64,000 nt of DNA from JAOPZW01 sp963789015 (GTDB lineage: Bacteria > Actinomycetota > Thermoleophilia > Solirubrobacterales > Solirubrobacteraceae), in contig CAWBIU010000001.1 in NCBI GenBank assembly GCA_963789015.1, forward strand, positions 2,232,001-2,296,000, written 5' to 3'. Numbering within the stretch: position 1 is the stretch's first letter; each line of letters begins with the position of its first letter. This document shows, in pieces, positions 34,813 through 42,426 of the stretch. The translations under genes were made by a program, and so were the position numbers. A model generated the notes under the pieces. That model saw only the letters and a program-made list of their open reading frames with translations. It searched no databases and had not been told where the DNA came from.

Positions 34813-35847
34813 TCACTGCTGCTCGGTGGTGGTGAACTTGTCGAAGTAGATGTGGGCCTCGGGGACGCCCTTGGCCTCGAGCATCGCGATCGCGGCGTCG
34901 ACCATCGGGGGCGGGCCGCACAGATACGCGTCGACCTCCGCGAGGTCCTCCTCCATGCGCTCGACGACGTCGGTGATGAGCCCGGTCTCGCCGGCCCAGG
35001 GGTTGCCGTCGGCCTCGGACAGCGCGGGGACGAAGCGGAAGCCGTCGAGCTCCCCGCCGAGTTCCTCGAGCTCCGGGAGGTGGAACAGGTCGTCCTCGGT
35101 GCGCGCGCCGTAGTAGTAGGTGGCGGGGCGCTCGACGCCGGCCTCGGCCATCGAGCGCAGCAGCGACAGGATCGGCGCCATGCCGGCGCCGCCGCCGATG
35201 AAGACGATCCGCCTCGGTGAGCTGGCGCGCAGCGTGAAGACGCCGTAGGGCCCGGTGACCTGCAGCTCGTCGCCGATCGCGACCTCGCCGTCGCTGAGCA
35301 GGCCGGAGAAGCGCCCGCCCGGATAGAGCTTGATCATGAACTCGAGCTCGTCCGGGGCCGAGGTCGTGTTGGCCATCGAGAACGAGCGGTGGTCCTCCTC
35401 GTGGCCGGGGATGCGGATGTCGACGTACTGGCCCGGCTTGAAGGTGAACTCCTCGTCGTCCTCGACCTTCAGCCGCAGCAGCCGGATGTCGTGGGTGAGC
35501 TCCTCGAGGGCGGTCACGATCGTGCGCACGGTCCGCGGCGGTGTCGCGTGCAGCGCGTCCTCGTCGTAGTTGATGAGCTCGACCTCGAGGTCCGAGTAGG
35601 CGTGCGCGCGACAGAGCAGCGTCCAGCCCTCGGCCTCCTCGAAGTCCGGCAGCGCGAAGGTCGAGTACCGGTCGAGGTCGACGTCGCCGTCCAGGAGGAA
35701 GGACTTGCACGCCGAGCACTGGCCCTCCTTGCAGCCGTGCATGAGCATGATGCCCTGCCGGAAGGCTGCGTTGAGAACCGTCTCGTCCTCGTCGACCTCG
35801 ATCTCGATGCCGACCGGCTCGAACCGGACCGTGTGCTTCTCACCCAT
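34813..35847 (-). CDS. mimB: Monooxygenase NADH reductase MimB (2Fe-2S/FAD)
   Basis: The electron-transfer component, 344 residues. A plant-type ferredoxin domain holds the 2Fe-2S cysteines C39, C44, C47 and C79 (HGCKEGQCSACKSF and TLLCRAHA). An FAD domain (RSFSMANTTSAP) and an NAD domain (FIGGGAGMAPILSLLRSM, YLCGPPPMVDAAIAML) follow. It passes electrons from NADH to the di-iron hydroxylase. It lies 99 bp after mimA, a gap that contains a stable hairpin, so mimA may be made in excess over the rest. Confidence 0.94.
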   Translation of the reverse strand: MGEKHTVRFEPVGIEIEVDEDETVLNAAFRQGIMLMHGCKEGQCSACKSFLLDGDVDLDRYSTFALPDFEEAEGWTLLCRAHAYSDLEVELINYDEDALHATPPRTVRTIVTALEELTHDIRLLRLKVEDDEEFTFKPGQYVDIRIPGHEEDHRSFSMANTTSAPDELEFMIKLYPGGRFSGLLSDGEVAIGDELQVTGPYGVFTLRASSPRRIVFIGGGAGMAPILSLLRSMAEAGVERPATYYYGARTEDDLFHLPELEELGGELDGFRFVPALSEADGNPWAGETGLITDVVERMEEDLAEVDAYLCGPPPMVDAAIAMLEAKGVPEAHIYFDKFTTTEQQ

Positions 35848-35887
35848 CGGCGAGAGAGGTTGTGCGGCGCCGCCGGAGCGTGGCGGA

Positions 35888-35922
35888 GGGCCGGGCCCGC
35901 GGAGCGGTCGCGGACCCGGCCT
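35888..35922 (-). repeat. Hairpin between mimA and mimB
   Basis: GGCCGGG-C-CCGCG pairs with CGCGG-A-CCCGGCC around a 7-base loop: 12 base pairs with one C/A mismatch. There is no U-tract. In the 99-bp gap it could protect the mimA transcript or cause partial termination. Confidence 0.5.
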
Positions 35923-35946
35923 CCAGCCAGTTCAGGCGGCGAGCCG

Positions 35947-37605
35947 TCAGGCCGCGGCGCCCTCCGGCGCCGGCCGGCCGGCGGGGCCTCCCGCCTTGTA
36001 GTGGGCGATGTGCTTCTCGCGCTCCTCGGGCGACATCTCGTTGAGGAGCACGTTCGGGCTCTGCAGCGTGATGCCCTTGACCTCGTCCAGCGTCCACATC
36101 TTCTTGGGATCGAGGTCGAGGTGCGGCTGGGGCACCAGCGTGTGGCCGTCGTCGCGCACGAAGCCGGACTCCTGCATGACGTCGGCGACGTCCTTGCCGT
36201 GGTGCAGGGTCTCCCACTCGCGCTGGCCCGCCAGGCGGCCCATGGCCGGCGTCGGGCGGCCCTCGTACTCGGGCCGGAACGCGACCTTGTCGGTCCAGTG
36301 GCAGGTCTCCGAGCAGTACGTGCGGACCTGGCCGTCGACCTCGTCGACGACGGTGTCCTCACGGATCAGGCACGGCACCATGCACGTCCAGCAGCGGTGC
36401 GGATACTCGTAGTCGGTGCCCTCCTCGAAGGCGATCGGCTTGTGGCCGTTCTTCTTGGACAGCTCGCTGTACTTCTCCCACCAGCGGCCGTACTTGTCGT
36501 ACCAGCCCGGGTACTTGTGCTCGAACCACTCGAAGTCCGTGTCGTCCATGCCGTCGATCCGCCAGTAGTTGGCGAACCAGCCGGTGGCGAAGAACTGCGC
36601 CACCTCGTGGATGTAGCCCTTGTTCCAGATGCGGTTCCAGGACTCCTCGACGAGGTCGTGCGGGATCGTCAGCCCGTACTTCTCGAGCGGGACGAGGTAG
36701 GAGCGGTAGTAGTCGTCGTAGATCCAGCGCCGCCACGCCTCGGCGTAGCTCTCGCGGTCCTTGCGGCGGTCCTTCGTGCCGTACTCGATGAACGTGCCGA
36801 TCGCCGCGTCGACGACCGCGTGGTTGTTCCACCAGGCGTAGCGCAGGTCGCGCTCCAGCAGCTGGCGGTTGCGCTCGTCGGCGAGCGCCATGAGGATGAT
36901 CGAGTAGCCGTTGGAGATGTGGCGCGACTCGTCCGACTGCACCGAGTGGAACACGGTCGGCAGCAGGTAGTCGCCGTTGGCCGCGGCCTCGCCCGGCATG
37001 GCCACGAACAGCACGTTGGTGAACGCGGTCTCGGCGACGATCGTCAGGTAGACGTTCGCGGCGGTGATCGCGTCACCGGTGATGAAGCCCTCGCCGAACT
37101 GGCGGCCGATCGTGCCGGCGTAGCAGTTGGCGAAGCCCTTCTCCGTGATGTCGAACCCGGCGGGATCGATGTAGTGGTTCATGTACAGCCGCTTGAGGTT
37201 CATCTGGATCGTCGAGTGGCGGACCTCGTCGATCATCTGGATGGCCAGCCCGTTGTGGACCTCGGGGTTGGGCACCGCGTTGATGGCCAGCGGCATGGCG
37301 CGCGCGGCGGAGATCTCCGGGAACGGGATGATGCTCAGGAAGAGCTTCTGCCACTCCATCCAGCGCGGCTGGACCTGGCGGAACATGTTGCCGCGGATGG
37401 CGCCGTCCATCGCGCCGAACACGCGGTTGTCCTTCTCCTCCTCCATCGGGAAGTAGGACCGCAGGACCTGCTTGAGCGGATCCTTCTTCGGAGCCTTCTC
37501 GAAGGTGTAGTCGGTCGGGTACTTGTCGACCGGCTCGACGAACGTCGGCTCCCAGGACAGCTCCTGGATCTTGTTGTGGGCCTTCGTGATGCTCGCTCTG
37601 CTCAC
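35947..37605 (-). CDS. mimA: Binuclear iron monooxygenase hydroxylase alpha subunit MimA
   Basis: The catalytic subunit (552 residues) that hydroxylates propane and, in the mycobacterial relatives, also acetone and phenol. With numbering from GTG 37605, the six iron ligands are E97 (PFPEIS), E127 and H130 (IDEVRH), E192 (VAETAF), E226 and H229 (SDESRH). Their spacing is identical to that of soluble methane monooxygenase. A CWTCMVP plus YCSETCHW cysteine cluster follows. The ATG at 37614 directly abuts AAGGAG, leaving no spacing, whereas GTG 37605 lies 9 bases after it and gives the family's usual S-R-x-S-x-TKAH start, so I choose GTG. First gene of the operon; an IclR gene lies 61 bp upstream. 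Confidence 0.95.
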   Translation of the reverse strand: MSRASITKAHNKIQELSWEPTFVEPVDKYPTDYTFEKAPKKDPLKQVLRSYFPMEEEKDNRVFGAMDGAIRGNMFRQVQPRWMEWQKLFLSIIPFPEISAARAMPLAINAVPNPEVHNGLAIQMIDEVRHSTIQMNLKRLYMNHYIDPAGFDITEKGFANCYAGTIGRQFGEGFITGDAITAANVYLTIVAETAFTNVLFVAMPGEAAANGDYLLPTVFHSVQSDESRHISNGYSIILMALADERNRQLLERDLRYAWWNNHAVVDAAIGTFIEYGTKDRRKDRESYAEAWRRWIYDDYYRSYLVPLEKYGLTIPHDLVEESWNRIWNKGYIHEVAQFFATGWFANYWRIDGMDDTDFEWFEHKYPGWYDKYGRWWEKYSELSKKNGHKPIAFEEGTDYEYPHRCWTCMVPCLIREDTVVDEVDGQVRTYCSETCHWTDKVAFRPEYEGRPTPAMGRLAGQREWETLHHGKDVADVMQESGFVRDDGHTLVPQPHLDLDPKKMWTLDEVKGITLQSPNVLLNEMSPEEREKHIAHYKAGGPAGRPAPEGAAA

Positions 37606-37666
37606 GACCGGCATCTCCTTTGCTGTATGGCGGTCACGCCCCGGGTGCGTGCGCGCATGCGACGCC

Positions 37667-38554
37667 TCACCGGGTGGTGCTCTCTGCCGCCGACGCTAGG
37701 ACGGCCGCGGCCGGTGGTTCAAGAACTTCGTGGCGATCCTCATATGGCTGGAATCGCGGATCGGCGAGGTGGCGCGCCGCCGTTCGCGCGACCTCGAGCA
37801 GCGCCGACTCGAGCTCGCCGCGCTCGGTGTCGAAGGCCCGCCGCGACATGGAGATCCCGAGGACGGCGAGGAACCGCCCGCGGTCGTCGAGGATCGGCGT
37901 GGCCAGGCAGCAGAAGTCGTCGCGGAACTCCTCGCGGTCGGCCCCGATGCCCGTCCGCCGGATCGCCGCCAGCTCGGCGTGCAGCACGCCCGGCCGCGTG
38001 ATCGTGTGCGACGTGAACGCCGCCAGCGGGCCCGCCAGATAGCGCGCGGCGGCGCGCGGCGGCGCCAGCGCGAGGACGACCTTGCCGAGCGCCAGGGCGT
38101 GCGCGTTCGTGCGGATCTCGGGCTCCATGCCGGGCATCCGCGGCATGCCCTGGTGCCCGCGCTCGAGGATCACATCGAGGTGCCCGCCGCGCACGACGCC
38201 GAGGTAGGAGCGCTTGTGCGTGCGTACGAGCAGCTCGTCGACGATCCGCGCGAAGTCGTGCGTCCCGTGGGACCGCGGCGCGCTCTCGACGACCGCGTCG
38301 CGGAAGGCCGGCGCGAGCCGGTAGCGCCCGCCCGGGTGACGGACGGCGACGGCCTCCTCGCACAGGCTGGCGAGCACGTTGTAGGCGGTCGAGACGCTCT
38401 TGCCGAGCGTCTCGGCGACCTCGTCGGCGCGCACGCCGCCGGGATGGGCGGCCAGCAGCCACGCGACCTGGAGCGCCGACCGCGCGGTGCTCAGCCCCCG
38501 CTGGGGCTGGCTGTCCGTGCGGCCTGCTTCTCGAGTCGCGTCGGTGCGCTCCAT
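37667..38554 (-). CDS. IclR family transcriptional regulator
   Basis: A 295-residue regulator. The N-terminal winged helix (RSALQVAWLLAAHPGGVRAD, EVAETLGKSVSTAYNVLASL) precedes an IclR effector domain (HKRSYLGVVRGGHLDVILER, AHALALGKVVLALAPPRAAA, GIGADREEFRDDFCCLATPI). ATG 38554 follows GGAGGAG with suitable spacing; a TTG at 38572 overlaps that sequence and is rejected. It is immediately upstream of, and on the same strand as, mimA, so it may be co-transcribed with the operon and control it. Some family members bind small aromatic or keto acids; the ligand here is unknown. Confidence 0.88.
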   Translation of the reverse strand: MERTDATREAGRTDSQPQRGLSTARSALQVAWLLAAHPGGVRADEVAETLGKSVSTAYNVLASLCEEAVAVRHPGGRYRLAPAFRDAVVESAPRSHGTHDFARIVDELLVRTHKRSYLGVVRGGHLDVILERGHQGMPRMPGMEPEIRTNAHALALGKVVLALAPPRAAARYLAGPLAAFTSHTITRPGVLHAELAAIRRTGIGADREEFRDDFCCLATPILDDRGRFLAVLGISMSRRAFDTERGELESALLEVARTAARHLADPRFQPYEDRHEVLEPPAAAVLASAAESTTR

Positions 38555-38584
38555 CGGGACGGTCTCCTCCAAACCGCGGCGACG

Positions 38585-38603
38585 TGTTCCGCTGAGTGGA
38601 CCA
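38585..38603. promoter_or_regulatory. Possible operator upstream of the iclR-type gene
   Basis: TGTTCC (38585-38590) and GGACCA (38598-38603) form an imperfect inverted repeat (5 of 6 pairs, 7-base spacer) 31 bases upstream of the IclR start codon. IclR proteins often bind TGGAA/TTCCA-like repeats near their own promoters. Weak evidence. Confidence 0.25.
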
Positions 38604-38647
38604 CCCGCGCGTTACACGGGCGCTGCAGAGCCGGCCCCGGCGGGCGC

Positions 38648-40181
38648 TCAGGCGATCTCGCGGCGCAGCTCGCCGACCCGCGCGGCGCACAGGCTGCGGC
38701 GCGGGTCGTGGAAGTCGAGCTCGGGCAGCAGCCGCTTCCAGGCGCCGAGGTCGTCGCGACCGGCCGGGGCGTTGACCCACGCCCACAGCGCCTCGACGTC
38801 GTCGGCGGTCATCACCGCCTGGCGCAGCCAGGCGTCGAGCTGCTCGCGCTCGCGCACGACGCCCGGGGCCTCCGAGCCGGGCAGCAGCGGCCCGGCGTAG
38901 GCCTCGGCCGCCTCGCGCACCGCGCCCGCGCGCAGGAGTGCCTGCACGCGATGCGCGTCGGACTCGACCTCGCACGTCAGGCGGTAGCGCTGGGTGTCGA
39001 TCCACGGCCCGATGAGCTTGCGCAGCCGCGAGACCTCGACGCGCACGCTGCTCGGGCTGCCGCCGTCGCCGTGCAGCCCCGCGCACAGCGCCTCGGCGCT
39101 GAGGCCCTGCGGGTTGGCGGCGAGCAGGGTGAGGATCTCGGCCAGGCGCGGGCGCAGCTCGGTGGACCGGCCGTCGACCTCGAGCATCGGGCGCTCTTCG
39201 CCGAGCAGCGTGAGGTGGACGATCGGCATCGCGCCGCCACCGACGGGGCGGTCGACCGAGCGCACGACGTAGGCGTCGCCGGCGGGCTCGATCGGGTCGG
39301 CGATCGCGCTCGCCCCGGAGGGCAGCGTCAGCTCGCCGCCGCCGACGGGGATGGCCAGGCGGCCGGTCACGCCCCAGCCCACCGGCAGCTCGGTGATCGC
39401 GCGGCCGGTCGAGGAGACGAGCGCGCGCGAGCCCGGGGCGGTGGCGACCCGCTGCCCGTAGCGGGCGCGTAGCGCAGCGTGGCGCTCCTGCAGCGTGAGG
39501 CGCAGCGAGGTCTCGACGGCGGCGGCGGTCGCGGTGGCGACGGCGAGGCTCGCGGGGTGGACGGTCGAGAAGTCGCTGGTGAGGTCGATGACGCCGAGCA
39601 GCCGGCCGGTGTCGGGATCGTGGATCGGCGCGGCCGAGCATGTCCAGCGCTGCACGACCTCGTTGAAGTGCTCGGGCCCGAAGACCTGGACGGCATGGTC
39701 GACGGCCAGCGCGGTGCCGATCGCGTTCGTGCCCGCGCCGCCCTCGCTCCACAGCGTGCCCTCGGCGAAGTTCATCGAGTCGGCCGCGCGCATCCGGGTC
39801 TGGTTGCTGCCCTCGATGCACAGGAGCACGCCGTCGGCGTCGCTGACGACGACGAGGTAGCCCGCCTCGTCGGCCGTCGCGGCCAGGCAGTGGCGGATGA
39901 TCGGCGCCGCGCGCGCGAGCGGGTGCTCGTGCCACAGCATGTCCACGTCGCCGTCCTGCGGCGACGACGGGGGCGACGTGATGCGTCGGGTCGACGCCGG
40001 CGGCGTGCGAGCGCCGCCACGAGTCGGCGATCGGCTCGCGGATCAGCTCCGGGTCGTCATCGTCGCCGCTCGGCGGTCCGGCGAGGTCCTGGACGAAGCG
40101 CTCCCACGCGAAGCGGACCTCCTGGGCGCGGACCATCGGCGCCGTTCCGACGTCGATCGCTAGCCACGCATTCGAGTGCAT
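38648..40181 (-). CDS. AcoR-like GAF regulator with winged-helix output domain (no sigma-54 AAA+), one frameshift
   Basis: The N-terminal 270 residues are AcoR-like: PIADSWRRSHAAGVDPTHHV, then a GAF domain (LWHEHPLARAAPIIRHCLA, ADSMNFAEGTLWSEGGAGTN, WTCSAAPIHDPDTGRLLGVI). Known AcoR/MimR-type activators continue with a sigma-54-interacting AAA+ domain. Here there is none; instead comes an OmpR/SARP-like winged helix (LAEILTLLAANPQGLSAEAL, SVRVEVSRLRKLIG) and a helical tail. The frame changes near 39965, just after the SWRR segment; both parts are conserved, so a single-base error is likely. ATG 40181 has GGAGGAG upstream. It is probably the activator of the monooxygenase operon, working without sigma-54. 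Confidence 0.82.
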
Positions 40182-40218
40182 CCGCCCGACCCGCTCTCCT
40201 CCGGCACTGGGCGCACCG

Positions 40219-40255
40219 TGTGCTGACGGCACGCGTATTCGTTGCCGTCTGCACA
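40219..40255. promoter_or_regulatory. Long inverted repeat upstream of the GAF regulator
   Basis: TGTGCTGACGGCA (40219-40231) and TGCCGTCTGCACA (40243-40255) are inverted copies at 12 of 13 positions with an 11-base spacer. Half-site centres are 24 bp apart, about two helical turns on one face. It lies 38 bases upstream of the regulator start codon and about 100 bases upstream of the divergent VOC gene. An operator for the dimeric GAF regulator is the likeliest role. Confidence 0.5.
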
Positions 40256-40320
40256 AAGGCTATCGCGCCCCATGCGACTCAACAATCGAGAACCGCCGCG
40301 GTCCCACGGCTCCGCTGATA

Positions 40321-40338
40321 TGCTTGCGCTAGCAAGCA
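40321..40338 (+). promoter_or_regulatory. Candidate MarR operator at the VOC operon promoter
   Basis: TGCTTGCGCTAGCAAGCA has perfect 7-bp arms around GCTA. It ends 18 bases before the VOC start codon and overlaps a TATGCT (40318-40323) that could be a -10. The same core TTGCNCTAGCAA occurs at the MarR gene start. Confidence 0.6.
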
Positions 40339-40356
40339 ACCCCGTCTGCGAGAACC

Positions 40357-41268
40357 ATGAGCACACCCGAACGCACGACCTCCGCCGCCGCCACCACCAC
40401 CGGTGCGGCGCTTCCCGACGCGACCCGCCTCGGCCCCGCCGAGCTCGTCGTCACCGACCTCGACCGCTCGATCGCGATGTACGAGAACGCGATCGGCCTG
40501 CAGCTCCACCGCCGCGACGGCGCGACGGCCGCGCTCGGCACCGGCGGCGACGACGTCCTCGTCCTCCACGAGCAGCCCGGCGCGCGCCCCGCCGGCCGTC
40601 ATGCCGGCCTCTACCACGTCGCGCTGCTGTACCCGAGCCGCCTCGAGCTGGCGCGCGCCGCCGTCCGCCTGGCCGCCACGCGTACGCCGATCCAGGGCGC
40701 CTCGAATCACGGCACGCACGAGGCGATCTACCTGCCCGATCCCGACGGCAACGGCCTCGAGCTCGCCGCCGACTTCCCGCGCGAGCAGTGGCCGGACATC
40801 TCCTCGCCCGAGGGCTACGGCGGCGGCCCGGCGCCGCTGGACCTCGACGCGCTGCTCGGCCTCGTCGCCGGCCAGGAGCTCGTGCCGCGCGCCGAGCCGG
40901 GGCTGACCGTGGGGCACGTCCACCTGCACGTCGGCGACCTCGAGCCCGCGACGCGCTTCTACCGCGACGGGCTCGGCTTCGAGGTCATGACCGATCTCGG
41001 CAGCGCCGTGTTCGTCTCGGCGGGCGGCTACCACCACCACGTCGGGTTCAACATCTGGCGCGGTCGCGGCGTCGGCCCGGCGCCCGACGAAGCCGTGGGC
41101 CTGCGCCATTGGACGCTCGTCGTCCCCGACGAGGCGTCGCTGACCGAGGTGCGCGAGCGCCTGGCCGAGCTCGGCACACCGATGCGCGAGCATGACGGCG
41201 GGCTGCTCGCCCGCGATCCCTCGGGCACCGCGGTGCTCGTCCTCGCCGATTCCAAGGAGACCCCATGA
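40357..41268 (+). CDS. Two-domain VOC extradiol dioxygenase-like protein (CatE type)
   Basis: A 303-residue protein with two VOC modules. The first (AELVVTDLDRSIAMYENAIG to AIYLPDPDGNGLELAADFPR) and second (GHVHLHVGDLEPATRFYRDG, GGYHHHVGFNIWRG) follow the COG2514 pattern of predicted ring-cleaving dioxygenases such as CatE and MhqA. Histidines in GHVHLHV and the downstream glutamate are candidate iron ligands. Relatives detoxify catechols and quinones under MarR-type control. The stop overlaps the next VOC gene (ATGA). An inverted repeat matching one at the marR gene lies at its promoter, so it is probably derepressed by a phenolic or quinone. Confidence 0.85.
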   Translation: MSTPERTTSAAATTTGAALPDATRLGPAELVVTDLDRSIAMYENAIGLQLHRRDGATAALGTGGDDVLVLHEQPGARPAGRHAGLYHVALLYPSRLELARAAVRLAATRTPIQGASNHGTHEAIYLPDPDGNGLELAADFPREQWPDISSPEGYGGGPAPLDLDALLGLVAGQELVPRAEPGLTVGHVHLHVGDLEPATRFYRDGLGFEVMTDLGSAVFVSAGGYHHHVGFNIWRGRGVGPAPDEAVGLRHWTLVVPDEASLTEVRERLAELGTPMREHDGGLLARDPSGTAVLVLADSKETP

Positions 41269-41837
41269 GCTCGTCGCCGGCGACCCGGCCGCAGGGCAGC
41301 ATCACGCCGCGCGCCGTGGCCCCCGACCCGATCGACCCGGGCGTGCGCATCGGCCACGTCCACCTGCGCACGGCGGACATCGACCGCGTGCGCGACTTCT
41401 ACGTCGGCGTGCTCGGCTTCGACGTCGTCTTCGAGGCACGCGACGTGCCCGGCTGGGGGACGACCGGCGACATCCTCTTCCTGGCCGCCGGCGGCTATCA
41501 CCACCACCTCGGCTTCAACACGTGGAAGTCGGGCGGCGGCGGCCCGCAGCCCGACGGCGTGGCCGGCCTGCACCACGTCGCGCTGAACTACCCGACCCGC
41601 GGCGCGCTCGGCGACGCCGTGCGGCGGCTGCGCGACGCCGGATGGCCGCTGCGCCAGGTCACCGACCACGGGACGCACCTCGCGATCTACATCTCCGATC
41701 CCGACGGCAACGACCTCGAGCTCGCCTGGGACCGCCCGTTCGACGAGTGGCCGCGCGACGAGCAGGGCCACGGCACGCTGGTCATGGACCGCGAGATCGA
41801 CCTCGACGCGCTCGTCGCCGAGGCGCCGCCGCGCTGA
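41265..41837 (+). CDS. VOC family dioxygenase-like protein (CatE type)
   Basis: A 190-residue VOC protein: RIGHVHLRTADIDRVRDFYV, FLAAGGYHHHLGFNTWKSGG, GLHHVALNYPTRGALGDAVR and AIYISDPDGNDLELAWDRPF. It corresponds to one CatE-like unit with a short N-terminal extension and is clearly a paralogue of the preceding gene (shared GGYHHH-x-GFN-x-W). The two overlap by 4 bp and form a two-gene operon. It ends 9 bp before the convergent marR stop. The substrate is probably a catechol, hydroquinone or similar electrophile; not proven. Confidence 0.85.
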   Translation: MSSSPATRPQGSITPRAVAPDPIDPGVRIGHVHLRTADIDRVRDFYVGVLGFDVVFEARDVPGWGTTGDILFLAAGGYHHHLGFNTWKSGGGGPQPDGVAGLHHVALNYPTRGALGDAVRRLRDAGWPLRQVTDHGTHLAIYISDPDGNDLELAWDRPFDEWPRDEQGHGTLVMDREIDLDALVAEAPPR

Positions 41838-41846
41838 GCGCGGCGG

Positions 41847-42353
41847 TCAGGCGGCGCGCGGGGCGAGGCGCGCGAACAGCTTCGCCAGCAGCTGCACCTC
41901 GTCGGCGCTGAGCTGGTCGAAGAAGCGGCCCTGGACGTCGGCGAAGTGCGCCGACTGCGCGGAGCGGGCGAGCTCGAGCCCGGCCTCGGTGAGGTGGGCG
42001 TTGATCGCGCGCGCGTCGCCCGGGCACGGGCGGCGCTCCACGAGCGAGCGGGCCTCGAGGGTGTCGACGATCCGCGACACGCGGCTCAGGCTGAGGCCGG
42101 ACTCGGCGGCGAGCGCCGACAGGCGCATGCGCCGCTCCGGCGCAGCGGCGAGCCGGCCGAGCAGCTCGAGCGCGCTCATGTTCAGCGCGTGGCGCGCCTC
42201 GAGCGCGCCGTCGAGCGCGCGGGTCAGCTTGCGGTGCGCCTCCAGGAAGCCGGCCCACGCCTGCGCGTGGGTCTCGGACCAGCGCGAGAGCCCGTCGTCG
42301 CCGACGACGTAGGAGCAGGCTTCGACAGGTGAGGTGTGATCGGTGGCGGCCAT
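41847..42353 (-). CDS. MarR family transcriptional regulator
   Basis: A 168-residue MarR protein. The winged helix runs LNMSALELLGRLAAAPERRM, MRLSALAAESGLSLSRVSRI and VDTLEARSLVERRPCPGDAR, where the D-R after the wing is conserved; the C-terminal helix dimerises. ATG 42353 is the only start giving the N-terminal helix. Its start codon lies inside a TTGCTCTAGCAA repeat matching the one at the VOC dioxygenase promoter, so it probably represses both itself and that operon, like MhqR in B. subtilis. A lone Cys in ERRPCPGD sits at the wing and could sense electrophiles. Confidence 0.9.
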   Translation of the reverse strand: MAATDHTSPVEACSYVVGDDGLSRWSETHAQAWAGFLEAHRKLTRALDGALEARHALNMSALELLGRLAAAPERRMRLSALAAESGLSLSRVSRIVDTLEARSLVERRPCPGDARAINAHLTEAGLELARSAQSAHFADVQGRFFDQLSADEVQLLAKLFARLAPRAA

Positions 42354-42370
42354 GCTTGCTCTAGCAACGA
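42353..42370 (-). promoter_or_regulatory. Candidate MarR operator at the marR start codon
   Basis: TGCTTGCTCTAGCAACGA (plus-strand reading) shares TTGCNCTAGCAA with the repeat at 40321-40338. It overlaps the marR ATG and lies just after a TATCGT that could serve as -10 on the minus strand, implying a very short leader. Confidence 0.5.
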
Positions 42371-42426
42371 TAGCGGGTGAGACCGTCCGGCTTCCGCCGT
42401 CGCGGCCCGTCTGGCAGGGTCGGGGC

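Noticed and set aside
37615..37740. Sigma-54 (-24/-12) promoter upstream of mimA, expected if the AcoR-like regulator were a classical enhancer-binding protein
   Set aside because: No GG-N10-GC element with suitable flanks was found, and the regulator lacks the AAA+ domain.
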